Source: Euzebyaceae bacterium (GTDB lineage Bacteria > Actinomycetota > Nitriliruptoria > Euzebyales > Egibacteraceae). Taken from it: a stretch of DNA of 14,676 bases. The notes below the pieces were generated by a model that saw only the letters and a program-made list of their open reading frames with translations, had not been told where the DNA came from and did not search any database. Both the position numbers and the translations under genes were made by a program. Positions 1-6,367 of the stretch are shown in pieces (the stretch's first letter is position 1; each line of letters opens with the position of its first letter). The stretch lies in the NCBI GenBank assembly GCA_013698135.1, contig JACCVM010000260.1:1-14676 (forward strand), in the 5' to 3' direction.

Positions 1-1
1 G

Positions 2-241
2 CTGTCCGACCTGCTCGGCGACGACCACGACCTGGCCGTGCTGGCGACGGTGCTGGAGTCCGACGGCGGCCTGCCGGTGACCCTGCAGCGGTTGATCGAC
101 CAACGCCGAGCCGAATTGCAACGCGACGCCGTGTCGCTGGGGCAGCGGCTGTACGCCGAGCGTCCCACGGATTTCGCGCGCCGCCTCCGCGGCGTCCATC
201 GGATCTGGCGCTCGGAAGCGGCCGCACGGGCCGGGGCGTGA
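2..241 (+). CDS. CHAD-domain protein, C-terminal end (partial)
   Basis: The gene runs in from the left edge, so only the last 79 codons are visible. The first visible residues, LSDLLGDDHDLAVL, match the helix typical of CHAD (conserved histidine alpha-helical) domains. The rest is Arg-rich helix (QRLIDQRRAELQRDA, then FARRLRGVHRIWRSEAA), also usual for the end of a CHAD bundle. CHAD domains are thought to bind polyanions such as polyphosphate and are often fused to or beside CYTH domains; no CYTH part is visible here. Its TGA stop (239-241) overlaps the start of the following glycosidase gene, so the two are probably co-transcribed and translationally coupled. The family call is reasonably firm; the function is inferred. 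Confidence 0.75.
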   Translation: MSDLLGDDHDLAVLATVLESDGGLPVTLQRLIDQRRAELQRDAVSLGQRLYAERPTDFARRLRGVHRIWRSEAAARAGA

Positions 242-1581
242 TGGATCCGGTCGCCGAGGTCGCCGTCGAGCCGGCCAGGGCGCGGGTGTACGAGCACGGC
301 TGGCAGTCGTGGAGCCCGACGACCAGCTATCGGCTGGGCCAGCATCCCCATCGCCCCCGCAGCGACCGCAATCACACGCTGGCCTACCGCCCTGGTGTGA
401 CCGCTCCCGACGACGCCTTTCAAGGAGAGGGCCTGCTGGCGATCGACCCGGGCGATACAGGGCCCGTCCACGTGTTCGCCGCTGCCGACGGGCGGGCCGA
501 GGTTCCTTCGGTGCGGGTCGTGGCGGCCGGCGCCGTGCTGCGCGTGGCCGCCGACGGCCCGGTCGACCACCTGACTGATCACGGCGGCGGGGGCATCGAC
601 GCAGCGCTGGCGCGCTGGGCAGACACCTATGCCGTGCGGGCAGAGGTGGCGCCGCCACGTCCCGCGCCAACCTTGTGGTGCTCCTGGTACCACTACTTCA
701 CGGCGGTCACCGAGACCGACATGGTGGAAAACCTCGCAGCCATGGACGCCCTCGACCTGCCGATCGACGTGGTGCAGCTCGACGACGGATATCAACGCGA
801 GATCGGCGACTGGCTGTCGCTGTCGGACCGTTTCGGTTCGCTGGCCGACCTTGTCGGGCGGATCACGCAGCAACACGGCCGGCGAGCCGGGATCTGGGTG
901 GCGCCGTTCCTGGTCGGCTCGCGGTCACGGCTCGCCGCCGACCATCCCGATTGGCTGGTAGGCGGTGGCGACGGCCCCGCCGACGCCGGGCACAACTGGC
1001 ACCAGGACCTGTTCGCGCTCGACGTCACCCACCCCGCGGCCGCCGCCTACCTGACCGAGGTGTTCACCACGCTCGCCAGGTTGGGCATCGACCTGTTCAA
1101 GATCGACTTTGTCTTCGCCGGCGCGCTGGACGGGCACCGGCACGGCGACATCGACGGTCTCGGCGCCTACCGGATGGGCGTGGAGCTCATCCGCTCCGCG
1201 ATCGGCAGCGAGGCCTACCTGCTCGGCTGCGGCGCACCCATCCTGCCCAGCGTGGGGCTGTTCGACGCCATGCGGATCAGCCCGGACGCCTCGCCGCACT
1301 ACGAGCCCGACGACGGTGACCCGTCCCAACCGTCGGCGCGGGCGGCGGAGTTCACCGGCAAGGCGCGGGCCTTCCAGCACGGACGCTTCTGGACCAATGA
1401 CTCCGACTGCCTGCTCGCACGGCCGGCGGTGCAGCGCCGCCAGGAGTGGGCGGCGCACGTCGAGCGCTACGGAGGTCTTCGCGCCAGCAGCGACCGGCTG
1501 GCCGACCTCGACGGCTGGGGCCTGGAGACGACCCGGCGGCTGCTGTCCGAACCACCGCCGCGCGCCTTCGTCGACGCCTGA
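238..1581 (+). CDS. Compact GH36-type alpha-galactosidase-like glycosidase
   Basis: This gene encodes a clan GH-D (GH36/melibiase-like) retaining glycosidase that would hydrolyse alpha-galactosides or related sugars. The (beta/alpha)8 barrel begins near residue 145 (LWCSWYHYFTAVTE). It contains VVQLDDGYQ with D182-D183, the probable nucleophile D290 in LFKIDFVF and the probable acid/base D350 in MRISPDASP. The barrel core therefore looks intact. At 447 residues the protein is much shorter than the usual 650-750 of bacterial GH36. The N-terminal part (about 1-140, including GWQSWSPTTSYRLG) is a reduced beta domain and almost no C-terminal beta domain follows the barrel. No signal peptide is seen, so it is probably cytoplasmic. 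GTG 238 is the first start in frame and ATG 241 follows directly; both overlap the CHAD stop. The substrate is uncertain. Confidence 0.85.
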   Translation: MMDPVAEVAVEPARARVYEHGWQSWSPTTSYRLGQHPHRPRSDRNHTLAYRPGVTAPDDAFQGEGLLAIDPGDTGPVHVFAAADGRAEVPSVRVVAAGAVLRVAADGPVDHLTDHGGGGIDAALARWADTYAVRAEVAPPRPAPTLWCSWYHYFTAVTETDMVENLAAMDALDLPIDVVQLDDGYQREIGDWLSLSDRFGSLADLVGRITQQHGRRAGIWVAPFLVGSRSRLAADHPDWLVGGGDGPADAGHNWHQDLFALDVTHPAAAAYLTEVFTTLARLGIDLFKIDFVFAGALDGHRHGDIDGLGAYRMGVELIRSAIGSEAYLLGCGAPILPSVGLFDAMRISPDASPHYEPDDGDPSQPSARAAEFTGKARAFQHGRFWTNDSDCLLARPAVQRRQEWAAHVERYGGLRASSDRLADLDGWGLETTRRLLSEPPPRAFVDA

Positions 1582-2707
1582 TCAGCCGGCCTCGCCGGTC
1601 GCCGCGCCACGGGCCCGCCACTGCAGGTAGGCGGTGATGAAATCGTCGATGTCGCCGTCGAGGACCGCGCTGGTGTTGCCCGTCTCCTCGCCGGTGCGGT
1701 GGTCTTTGACCATCTGGTAGGGATGCAGGACGTAGGAGCGGATCTGGCTTCCCCAGGCGACTTCGCGCTGCTCGCCGCGCACCGCCGACAGCTCGACCTC
1801 ACGCTTTTCGCGCTCCAGCTCGGCCAGCTTGGCCTTCAGCAGCGTCATGGCGGTGGCCTTGTTCTGCAGCTGGCTGCGCTCGTTCTGGCAGGAGATCACG
1901 ATGCCGGTCGGCAGGTGCGTCAGGCGCACCGCGGAGTCGGTGGTATTGACGCCCTGCCCGCCGGGACCGGAAGACCGGTAGACGTCCACCCGCAGGTCAT
2001 CGTCGGCGATCGTGACCTCGTCGTCGAGCTCGTCGAGGATGGGCACCACGTCTACCGACGCGAAAGCGGTGTGGCGGCGGTTCTGCGAGTCGAACGGGCT
2101 GATACGCACCAGTCGGTGCACACCCCGCTCGGCGTGTAGCAGGCCGTACGCGCGGACGCCGTGCACCGTGAAGGTGGCCGAGCGGATCCCGGCTTCCTCA
2201 CCCTCCTGCTCGTCATGCAGATCGACCTTGAAGCCACGGCGCTCGGTCCAGCGCAGCAGCATCCGCAGCAGGGTCTCTGCCCAATCCTGGCTGTCGGTGC
2301 CACCGGCGCCGGCGTGCACGGTGACGACGGCGTCACGGCTGTCGTGTTCACCCGACAGCAGCACCCGGATCTCCAGCTCCGTCAGCTGCCGGCGAAGCCC
2401 CTCGAGCCCGGCGCCGACCTCCGCCGCGGTGTCGGTGTCGTCCTCCTCGCGGGCGAGGTCGTTGAGGACCGTGAGGTCTTCCAGCCGCTGGGCGAACTCG
2501 TCATGGACCCGCAGGTCATCCTCGACGGCGGCCAGCTCGCCCATAACCCTCTGCGCTTGCGCCGGGTCGTCCCACAGATCGGGGACCGAGGCCTTGGCTT
2601 GCAGCTCGGTCAGGCGGCGGCGCTTCGCATCGAGGTCAAAGGTACTCCTTGACTTCGGCGAGCTTGGCGGCGTAGTCCGCCAGGGTGGCGCGGTGATCGG
2701 TCGGCAC
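1582..2707 (-). CDS. prfB: Peptide chain release factor 2, made by +1 programmed frameshift
   Basis: RF2 terminates translation at UGA and UAA. Translation starts at GTG 2707, preceded by GAGGA five bases upstream. It reads 23 codons (MPTDHRATLADYAAKLAEVKEYL) to CTT at 2641-2639 and meets an in-frame TGA (2638-2636). Skipping T2638 resumes at GAC (2637-2635), giving KEYL-DLDAKRRRL. This matches E. coli RF2 RGYL-DYDAKKERL at the same place. The joined product is 374 residues, against 365 in E. coli. The UGA-recognition tripeptide SPF is at 203-205 and the peptidyl-hydrolysis GGQ at 249-251. An unshifted frame with an ATG at 2775 also reads into the gene, but its first 46 residues are unlike RF2. 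The final stop is itself TGA and directly abuts the stop of the convergent glycosidase gene. Identity is secure; recoding follows from the sequence signals but was not tested. Confidence 0.95.
2635..2650 (-). promoter_or_regulatory. prfB +1 programmed ribosomal frameshift site
   Basis: On the minus strand the sequence reads AAGGAG TAC CTT TGA C. The Shine-Dalgarno-like AAGGAG (2650-2645) lies three bases before the slippery CTT, followed by in-frame TGA and C. The order and spacing equal the E. coli prfB site (AGGGGG TAT CTT TGA C). Slow UGA reading when RF2 is scarce would favour a slip from CTT to TTT, so RF2 would control its own synthesis. The match to the known element is complete in structure. 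Confidence 0.93.
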
Positions 2708-2720
2708 GGAATCCTCGGAT

Positions 2721-2764
2721 TGCGGAGCGCTCGCTGAGCGACACTGCGGAGTGCTCGCTGGGCG
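2721..2764. repeat. Two-copy direct repeat, period 24 bp, upstream of prfB
   Basis: Two 20-bp copies, at 2721-2740 and 2745-2764, differ at two positions. The plus-strand core is TGCGGAG(C/T)GCTCGCTG(A/G)GCG, separated by the four bases ACAC. The array fills most of the 69-bp space between the prfB GTG start and the stop of the preceding fragment, so it probably lies in the prfB leader. It could be the edge of a dispersed intergenic repeat family, a binding site or chance duplication. Confidence 0.7.
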
Positions 2765-2776
2765 GAACTCATCATT

Positions 2777-3001
2777 CTAAGTGCGGCGGACCTCCTCCAT
2801 CGGCTGAGCGGCGAGGTCGGTCAGGTCCGCCAACAGCCTGCGGGCCGCGCTCACGTCGGCGATGGGCTGCTCGATACGCACGAACAGGGTCCGTTCGTCG
2901 TCGAAAACCAGGCTGGGAACCCCGGTGATACCGAGCTCGTCCTCCGCCTCCTGATGCCACAACCCCACTTCGGCGCGCCACCGCTCGGAGTCGGCGACCT
3001 G
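2777..3001 (-). pseudogene. C-terminal remnant of a DsbA/FrnE-like thioredoxin-fold protein
   Basis: The minus-strand frame from 3001 to the TAG at 2779-2777 reads QVADSERWRAEVGL, then EAEDELGITGVPSLVFDD, then a terminal helix LLADLTDLAA. The segment LGITGVPSLVF resembles the cis-proline loop of DsbA-family oxidoreductases of the FrnE type (typically LGI-x-GVP-x-FV). The N-terminal thioredoxin half with its CxxC motif is absent. Upstream in this frame there is no plausible start, and the DNA soon becomes the ideR promoter region. The only internal start is GTG 2968, which would give 63 residues without a clear ribosome site. I read this as a decayed or truncated gene. A short expressed protein cannot be excluded. 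Confidence 0.5.
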
Positions 3002-3071
3002 AGAAGTCGAGGTGCACCCGCGCGCAGTGCGCCACCCACCGTGGATATCCCGCGCCCCAGCAGCGGAAACA

Positions 3072-3095
3072 CCGGTGAGAAGTGTTCTCAACCGG
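3072..3095. promoter_or_regulatory. Inverted repeat and promoter region upstream of the IdeR-type gene
   Basis: The arms CCGGTGAGAA (3072-3081) and TTCTCAACCGG (3085-3095) are inverted repeats with one extra base in the right arm, separated by GTG. The core TGAGAA-GTG-TTCTCA is perfectly symmetrical. Immediately downstream, TAGCAT (3097-3102) fits the actinobacterial -10 form TANNNT. The repeat therefore covers the expected -35 and spacer region, where an operator would block RNA polymerase. It does not resemble the classical DtxR box TTAGGTTAGCCTAACCTAA, so the binding protein is unknown. Confidence 0.5.
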
Positions 3096-3121
3096 CTAGC
3101 ATGCCCCCGAGGAGGTCTGCG

Positions 3122-3796
3122 ATGACGACGCCGCTGATCGACGCCACCGAGATGTACCTGCGGACGGTCTGGGAGCTGGAGGAGGAGGGCATCACGCCCA
3201 TCCGTGCCAGGCTGGTCGACCGCCTGGGACTGTCGGCTCCGGCCGTGTCGGAGACGGTGGCGCGTCTGGAGCACGACGGTCTGGTCCACGTCGCCGACAA
3301 CCGCACGCTGGAGTTGTCCGACTACGGCCGGGAGCTGGCAGTCGGCGTCATGCGCAAGCATCGCCTGGCCGAGCTGCTGCTGACCGAGGTGATCGGCCTG
3401 GAGTGGGAGGAGGTCCACAACGAGGCCTGTCGCTGGGAGCATGTGATCTCCGACGCCGTCGAGCAACGCCTGGTCGACCTGCTGGGCTCGCCGACCACCT
3501 GCCCCCACGGCAATCCGATCCCTGGGCTCTCGCCCGCCGACGAGCAGATCGATCCGGACCTGTTGCCGATGATTCAGGCGGCCAAGAGCGGTGGGCGCGC
3601 ACGGGTCACCCGGATCTCGGAAAAGCTCCAGGGCGACGTCGGCGCCATGCGCTTCCTGCGCCAGCACGGGTTGCGGCCCGGTGTCACGGCAGGTCTGCGG
3701 ATCGACGGGGGCATGGTGCTCGCCGAGGTCGACGGCCAAGCGGTCACCGTCCCGGACGAGGCGGCTGAGCACGTGTACGTCCTCCCTGCCGCCTAA
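3122..3796 (+). CDS. DtxR/IdeR-family iron-dependent transcriptional repressor
   Basis: The product is a metal-activated DNA-binding repressor of iron uptake and storage genes. Its 224 residues match the full-length DtxR/IdeR group. The winged helix spans about residues 5-70 (TEMYLRTVWELEEEG, LVDRLGLSAPAVSETVARLEHDGLV). Metal-site candidates are M11, H80, E84, H99, C103, E106 and H107, each one position higher than in C. diphtheriae DtxR. Keeping the Cys of site 2 favours iron over manganese (MntR). The C-terminal SH3-like domain is present (about 150-224, ending LAEVDGQAVTVPDEAAEHVYVLP). ATG 3122 is chosen because GAGGAGG (3109-3115) sits six bases upstream. An inverted repeat just before the promoter suggests regulation, perhaps of itself. 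The family is secure; iron specificity is likely. Confidence 0.92.
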   Translation: MTTPLIDATEMYLRTVWELEEEGITPIRARLVDRLGLSAPAVSETVARLEHDGLVHVADNRTLELSDYGRELAVGVMRKHRLAELLLTEVIGLEWEEVHNEACRWEHVISDAVEQRLVDLLGSPTTCPHGNPIPGLSPADEQIDPDLLPMIQAAKSGGRARVTRISEKLQGDVGAMRFLRQHGLRPGVTAGLRIDGGMVLAEVDGQAVTVPDEAAEHVYVLPAA

Positions 3797-3797
3797 C

Positions 3798-3859
3798 CAC
3801 ACCCGGAGTGGTGGGCATCTGATTCCGATTCGGTACCGAATCCCCACCACCCCGGTGTG
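3798..3859. repeat. Large two-tier inverted repeat between the repressor and Nudix genes
   Basis: A perfect 16-bp palindrome, GATTCGGTACCGAATC, lies at 3827-3842. Around it is a second pair of arms: GTGGTGGG (3808-3815) with CCCACCAC (3843-3850). Farther out, CACACC (3798-3803) pairs with GGTGTG (3854-3859). It begins two bases after the repressor stop, and the right arm contains the Nudix GTG start. There is no following T-run, so it is not a classical intrinsic terminator. It could be an operator, an RNA structure ending the repressor message, or a fold that hides the Nudix start. Confidence 0.75.
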
Positions 3860-4417
3860 CCAGCCGTGACCACGTCATCCGTCGTCGCGCTCATCCGGCG
3901 CGAAGTGACCGCCTTGCAGCCGGGCGACGAGCGGGAGGCCGCCTCCCGGCAGCGCTTCCTCGACGCGCTCCAGCGGTTGCCGCGACCGTTCGACACCGAC
4001 GCGGACCCGGTGCACGTCACGGCCTCGGCGATCGTCGTCGGCCGGGCGGGCACCGTGCTGCATCGCCACAAGCGGTTGGGCATCTGGCTGCAGCCGGGCG
4101 GTCACATCGACGCCGGCGAGCTGCCCTGGGACGCCGCGGTCCGCGAGGTCGCCGAGGAGACGGGACTGCGAGCCACCCACCCCCCGTCGGGTCCAACCCT
4201 GCATCATGTTGACGCGCACCCCGGCCCGCACAACCACACCCACCTGGACCTGCGTTACCTGCTGCGAGCGGAGGGCGAGCCGCGGCCGGAACCTGGAGAG
4301 AGCCAGGACGTCCGCTGGTTCGGTCTGCCCGAGGCGCTGCGCGTGGCCGACCCCGGGCTCGTCGGTGCCCTGCGCCGGCTGGCTGCTGGAAATCCGTCGG
4401 GGGGATGTAATCCCTGA
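3857..4417 (+). CDS. Nudix hydrolase
   Basis: The gene encodes a Nudix-family phosphohydrolase cleaving a nucleoside-diphosphate-linked compound. The Nudix box is complete at residues 82-104 (G82, E88, R96, E97, E100, E101, G103; pattern GX5EX7REVXEEXGL). The protein has 186 residues, with about 50 residues of helical leader before the strand VTASAIVVG. This architecture is shared with actinobacterial Nudix proteins of unknown substrate that carry a similar RLGIWLQPGGHI stretch. The substrate cannot be read from the sequence. GTG 3857 is within the right arm of the preceding inverted repeat and lacks a clear ribosome site; GTG 3866 is a possible later start. A small GGGAT-GTA-ATCCC palindrome (4402-4414) overlaps the 3' end. 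Confidence 0.9.
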   Translation: MPAVTTSSVVALIRREVTALQPGDEREAASRQRFLDALQRLPRPFDTDADPVHVTASAIVVGRAGTVLHRHKRLGIWLQPGGHIDAGELPWDAAVREVAEETGLRATHPPSGPTLHHVDAHPGPHNHTHLDLRYLLRAEGEPRPEPGESQDVRWFGLPEALRVADPGLVGALRRLAAGNPSGGCNP

Positions 4418-4433
4418 GCGGCGGTCGACACCG

Positions 4434-4439
4434 TAGGGT
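4434..4439 (+). promoter_or_regulatory. Possible -10 element for the osmoprotectant transporter operon
   Basis: TAGGGT fits the TANNNT form of actinobacterial -10 elements and lies in the 87-bp gap before the ATPase gene. It would give a leader of about 60 bases. No good -35 hexamer is seen 16-18 bp upstream, so this is a weak candidate. Confidence 0.25.
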
Positions 4440-4504
4440 AGTTGCGACAGCGACGACCGTGCGGCGACGGCACGCGATGGCACGACCAAGCTCGCGAGGT
4501 ACCC

Positions 4505-5590
4505 GTGATCACGTTCGACCACGTCACCAAGCGCTTCGACGACGGCACGGTAGGCGTCGACGACCTGACCCTTGAGGTGCCCGAGGGCGAGGTCGTCGTC
4601 CTGGTAGGCCCGTCGGGCTGCGGCAAGACCACGACGATGCGGATGATCAACCGCATGATCCAGCCGACCGGCGGCACGCTGACGGTGGACGGTCAGGACG
4701 TGATGACCGTCAGCCCGCCGCAGCTGCGCCGGCGAATCGGCTACGTCATCCAACAGGTTGGCCTGTTCCCCCACCGCACCATCGCCGAGAACATCGCCAC
4801 GGTTCCGGAGCTGGTCGGCTGGGACAAGGCCCGCACGCAGGAGCGGGTCAAGACCCTGATGGCCACGGTGGGACTGCCCGACAGCGTGGCCAACCGCTAT
4901 CCGCACCAGCTGTCGGGTGGACAGCGCCAGCGGGTCGGCGTGGCACGGGCGCTGGCGGTGGATCCTCCGATCATGCTGATGGACGAGCCCTTCGGCGCCG
5001 TCGACCCGATCGTGCGCTCCCGGCTGCAAGACGAGTTCCTGCGGCTGCAGCTACAGGTCCGCAAGACCATCGTGTTCGTCACCCACGACATCGACGAGGC
5101 CATCCGCATGGGCGATCGCATCGCGATCCTGTCCGAGGGCGGCAAGCTCGAGCAGTACGACGACCCCGAGCGGCTGCTGGCGGACCCGGCCAACGAGTTC
5201 GTCGCCGACTTCCTCGGCGCCGAGCGCGGGCTCAAGCGCCTGGCGCTGATCCCGGTCTCGGAGGTCAGCGCCGAACCCGGCCCCGTCGTGTCGCCCGACG
5301 ACGACCGCGGCAACGCCGCCGAGGTGGCCCGCTCCTACGGCACCGACTGGGTCGTGGTGGTCGACGAGCAGCGTCGCTTGCGTGGCTGGGTGTCGCTGCA
5401 CGAGCTGGACGGCAGGATCGCCGACGCCAACCTCCGGCAGTTCGCGTTGTCGGTGGAGAGCACCGACTCGCTGCGCGCTGCCCTCAACGCGATGGTCACC
5501 TCACGCACCGGCGTCGCCGTGCGCCTGTCGGAGGGCGGCCTCTACGAGGGCATCATCACCCAGGAGCTGGTCTCCAAGGAGATCCGGTGA
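4505..5590 (+). CDS. Osmoprotectant ABC transporter, ATP-binding subunit (OpuCA/ProV-like)
   Basis: This is the ATPase that powers import of glycine betaine, choline or related compatible solutes. Of 361 residues, the nucleotide-binding domain covers about 1-240. It has Walker A GPSGCGKTT (35-43), signature LSGGQRQR starting at 136, Walker B IMLMDEP with D160-E161, and the switch histidine in VTHDIDEA. The C-terminal 110 residues (from about ALIPVSEV) look like the CBS region of OpuCA/ProV ATPases, which in relatives senses ionic strength or cyclic di-AMP. GTG 4505 is chosen because GAGG (4496-4499) lies five bases before it and the ABC fold starts at once (VITFDHVTKRF). A longer in-frame start at 4442 adds 21 residues unlike the family. 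Its TGA overlaps the permease start by four bases (GTGA). Confidence 0.93.
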   Translation: MITFDHVTKRFDDGTVGVDDLTLEVPEGEVVVLVGPSGCGKTTTMRMINRMIQPTGGTLTVDGQDVMTVSPPQLRRRIGYVIQQVGLFPHRTIAENIATVPELVGWDKARTQERVKTLMATVGLPDSVANRYPHQLSGGQRQRVGVARALAVDPPIMLMDEPFGAVDPIVRSRLQDEFLRLQLQVRKTIVFVTHDIDEAIRMGDRIAILSEGGKLEQYDDPERLLADPANEFVADFLGAERGLKRLALIPVSEVSAEPGPVVSPDDDRGNAAEVARSYGTDWVVVVDEQRRLRGWVSLHELDGRIADANLRQFALSVESTDSLRAALNAMVTSRTGVAVRLSEGGLYEGIITQELVSKEIR

Positions 5591-6255
5591 TCCACGCGGC
5601 TGGGGTCGTCGCCCAGGTCGTGGACACCGAGTGGATCGGCCGCCACCTCGACGACGTGCGCACCTACACCCTGGAGCATCTGCTGCTGACCGGTCTGGCC
5701 GTTGGCATCGGGTTTGTGGTGGCGTTTCCCGTTGCGCTGCTGGTGCAGCGCTACCCCCGCCTCTACGGCCCGGTGCTCGGCCTCGCCGGTGTGCTGTTCA
5801 CGATCCCGTCGCTGGCGCTGTTCGTCGGCATCATCCCCTTCACCGGCATCGGCATCGCCACCCCGCTGACGCCCCTGGTCGTCTACACCCTGCTGATCCT
5901 GGTACGCAACACGGTGGAGGGTCTGCGCTCGGTGCCCAGCGACGTGGTGGAGGCCGCCGAGGCGATGGGCTACAGCCGGCGACGGCGGTTGCTGCGCGTC
6001 GAGCTGCCGCTGGCCACGCCGGTCATCATCGCCGGCCTGCGCATCGCCACGGTGTCCACCATCGGCCTGGTCACGATCACGGTGCTGATCGGCTGGGGTG
6101 GCGTCGGCCGCTTCTTCCTGGACGGCTTCGCCCGCCGGTTCGCGACGCCGCTGCTGCTGGGCATCGCGCTGTCGGTACTGCTGTCGGTGGTCGCCGACTT
6201 CAGTCTGCTGGCCCTGCAACGCCTCGCCACTCCGTGGGCAAGGGGGCGGCGATGA
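5587..6255 (+). CDS. Osmoprotectant ABC transporter, permease 1 (OpuCB/ProW-like)
   Basis: This is an integral membrane subunit of the importer. Its 222 residues contain several hydrophobic segments (about 31-53, 62-82, 92-108, 145-170, 186-210). The cytoplasmic EAA loop, which contacts the ATPase, spans about 120-152 (EAAEAMGYSRRRRLLRVELPLATPVIIAG). FTIPSLALF is typical of the OpuC/YehW permease group. The GTG start overlaps the ATPase stop as GTGA. The stop (TGA 6253-6255) overlaps the ATG of a mini-ORF at 6252. Its last codons (ATPWARGRR) are duplicated downstream in the 56-bp repeat. The OpuC-type group usually has two such permeases forming a heterodimer, as here. Confidence 0.92.
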   Translation: MIHAAGVVAQVVDTEWIGRHLDDVRTYTLEHLLLTGLAVGIGFVVAFPVALLVQRYPRLYGPVLGLAGVLFTIPSLALFVGIIPFTGIGIATPLTPLVVYTLLILVRNTVEGLRSVPSDVVEAAEAMGYSRRRRLLRVELPLATPVIIAGLRIATVSTIGLVTITVLIGWGGVGRFFLDGFARRFATPLLLGIALSVLLSVVADFSLLALQRLATPWARGRR

Positions 6256-6311
6256 GCGGGCTGCACAGCATCCTGGAGTGGTCCGCCACCCCCCGGGCGA
6301 GGCGGCGATGA
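6252..6311 (+). CDS. 19-residue mini-ORF in repeat copy 1
   Basis: It reads MSGLHSILEWSATPRARRR and stops. The ATG overlaps the permease 1 stop as ATGA, and its own TGA (6309-6311) overlaps the ATG of the second mini-ORF. The first ten residues resemble the permease 2 N-terminus (MNVLGGILAW) and the last eight resemble the permease 1 C-terminus (ATPWARGR). It is most likely a by-product of junction duplication that keeps ribosomes moving to permease 2. Whether a peptide of this size is stable is unknown. Confidence 0.45.
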   Translation: MSGLHSILEWSATPRARRR

Positions 6312-6366
6312 GCGGGCTGCACAGCATCCCGGAGTGGTCTGCCACCCCCCGGGCAAGGGGGCGGTG
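6252..6366 (+). repeat. 56-bp tandem duplication at the permease 1/permease 2 junction
   Basis: Two adjacent copies, 6252-6307 and 6308-6363, differ at four positions. Each starts ATGAGCGGGCTGCACAGCAT. The 3' part of the unit (GCCACCCCCCGGGC-AGG-GGCG) also resembles the end of permease 1 at 6227-6250. The 5' part resembles the start of permease 2 at 6367. The unit thus looks like a duplicated gene junction: the permease 2 start fused to the permease 1 end. Since 56 is not a multiple of three, each copy changes reading frame and ends in a TGA that overlaps the next ATG. Confidence 0.9.
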
Positions 6367-6367
6367 A
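6308..6367 (+). CDS. 19-residue mini-ORF in repeat copy 2
   Basis: It reads MSGLHSIPEWSATPRARGR and stops at TGA 6365-6367, whose final A is the first base of the permease 2 ATG. It differs from the first mini-ORF at two residues (L8 to P and R18 to G). Of the four base changes between copies, two are synonymous. A coupled ribosome must finish this ORF to restart at permease 2, so it may set the permease 2 dose. Peptide function is unsupported. Confidence 0.45.
   Translation: MSGLHSIPEWSATPRARGR

Noticed and set aside
675..1319. Plus-strand open frame of 214 codons inside the glycosidase gene
   Set aside because: It is Arg-rich without domains; the overlapping frame has the glycosidase catalytic motifs.
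2721..2764. CRISPR-like array
   Set aside because: There are only two copies separated by four bases, with no spacers and no cas genes nearby.
2708..2775. Upstream ATG (2775) extending prfB in the main frame without any frameshift
   Set aside because: The first 46 residues of that frame are Arg/Pro-rich and unlike RF2, while the zero frame from GTG 2707 gives a good RF2 N-terminus ending exactly at the CTT-TGA slip site.
4402..4414. GGGAT-GTA-ATCCC palindrome at the end of the Nudix gene as a terminator
   Set aside because: The stem is five bases, lies within coding sequence and has no T-run, so chance is likely.
3875..5029. Long minus-strand open frame of 384 codons across the Nudix and ATPase genes
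   Set aside because: The translation is low in hydrophobic order and rich in His, Arg and Gln, as expected opposite high-GC coding DNA. The plus-strand genes have complete family motifs.
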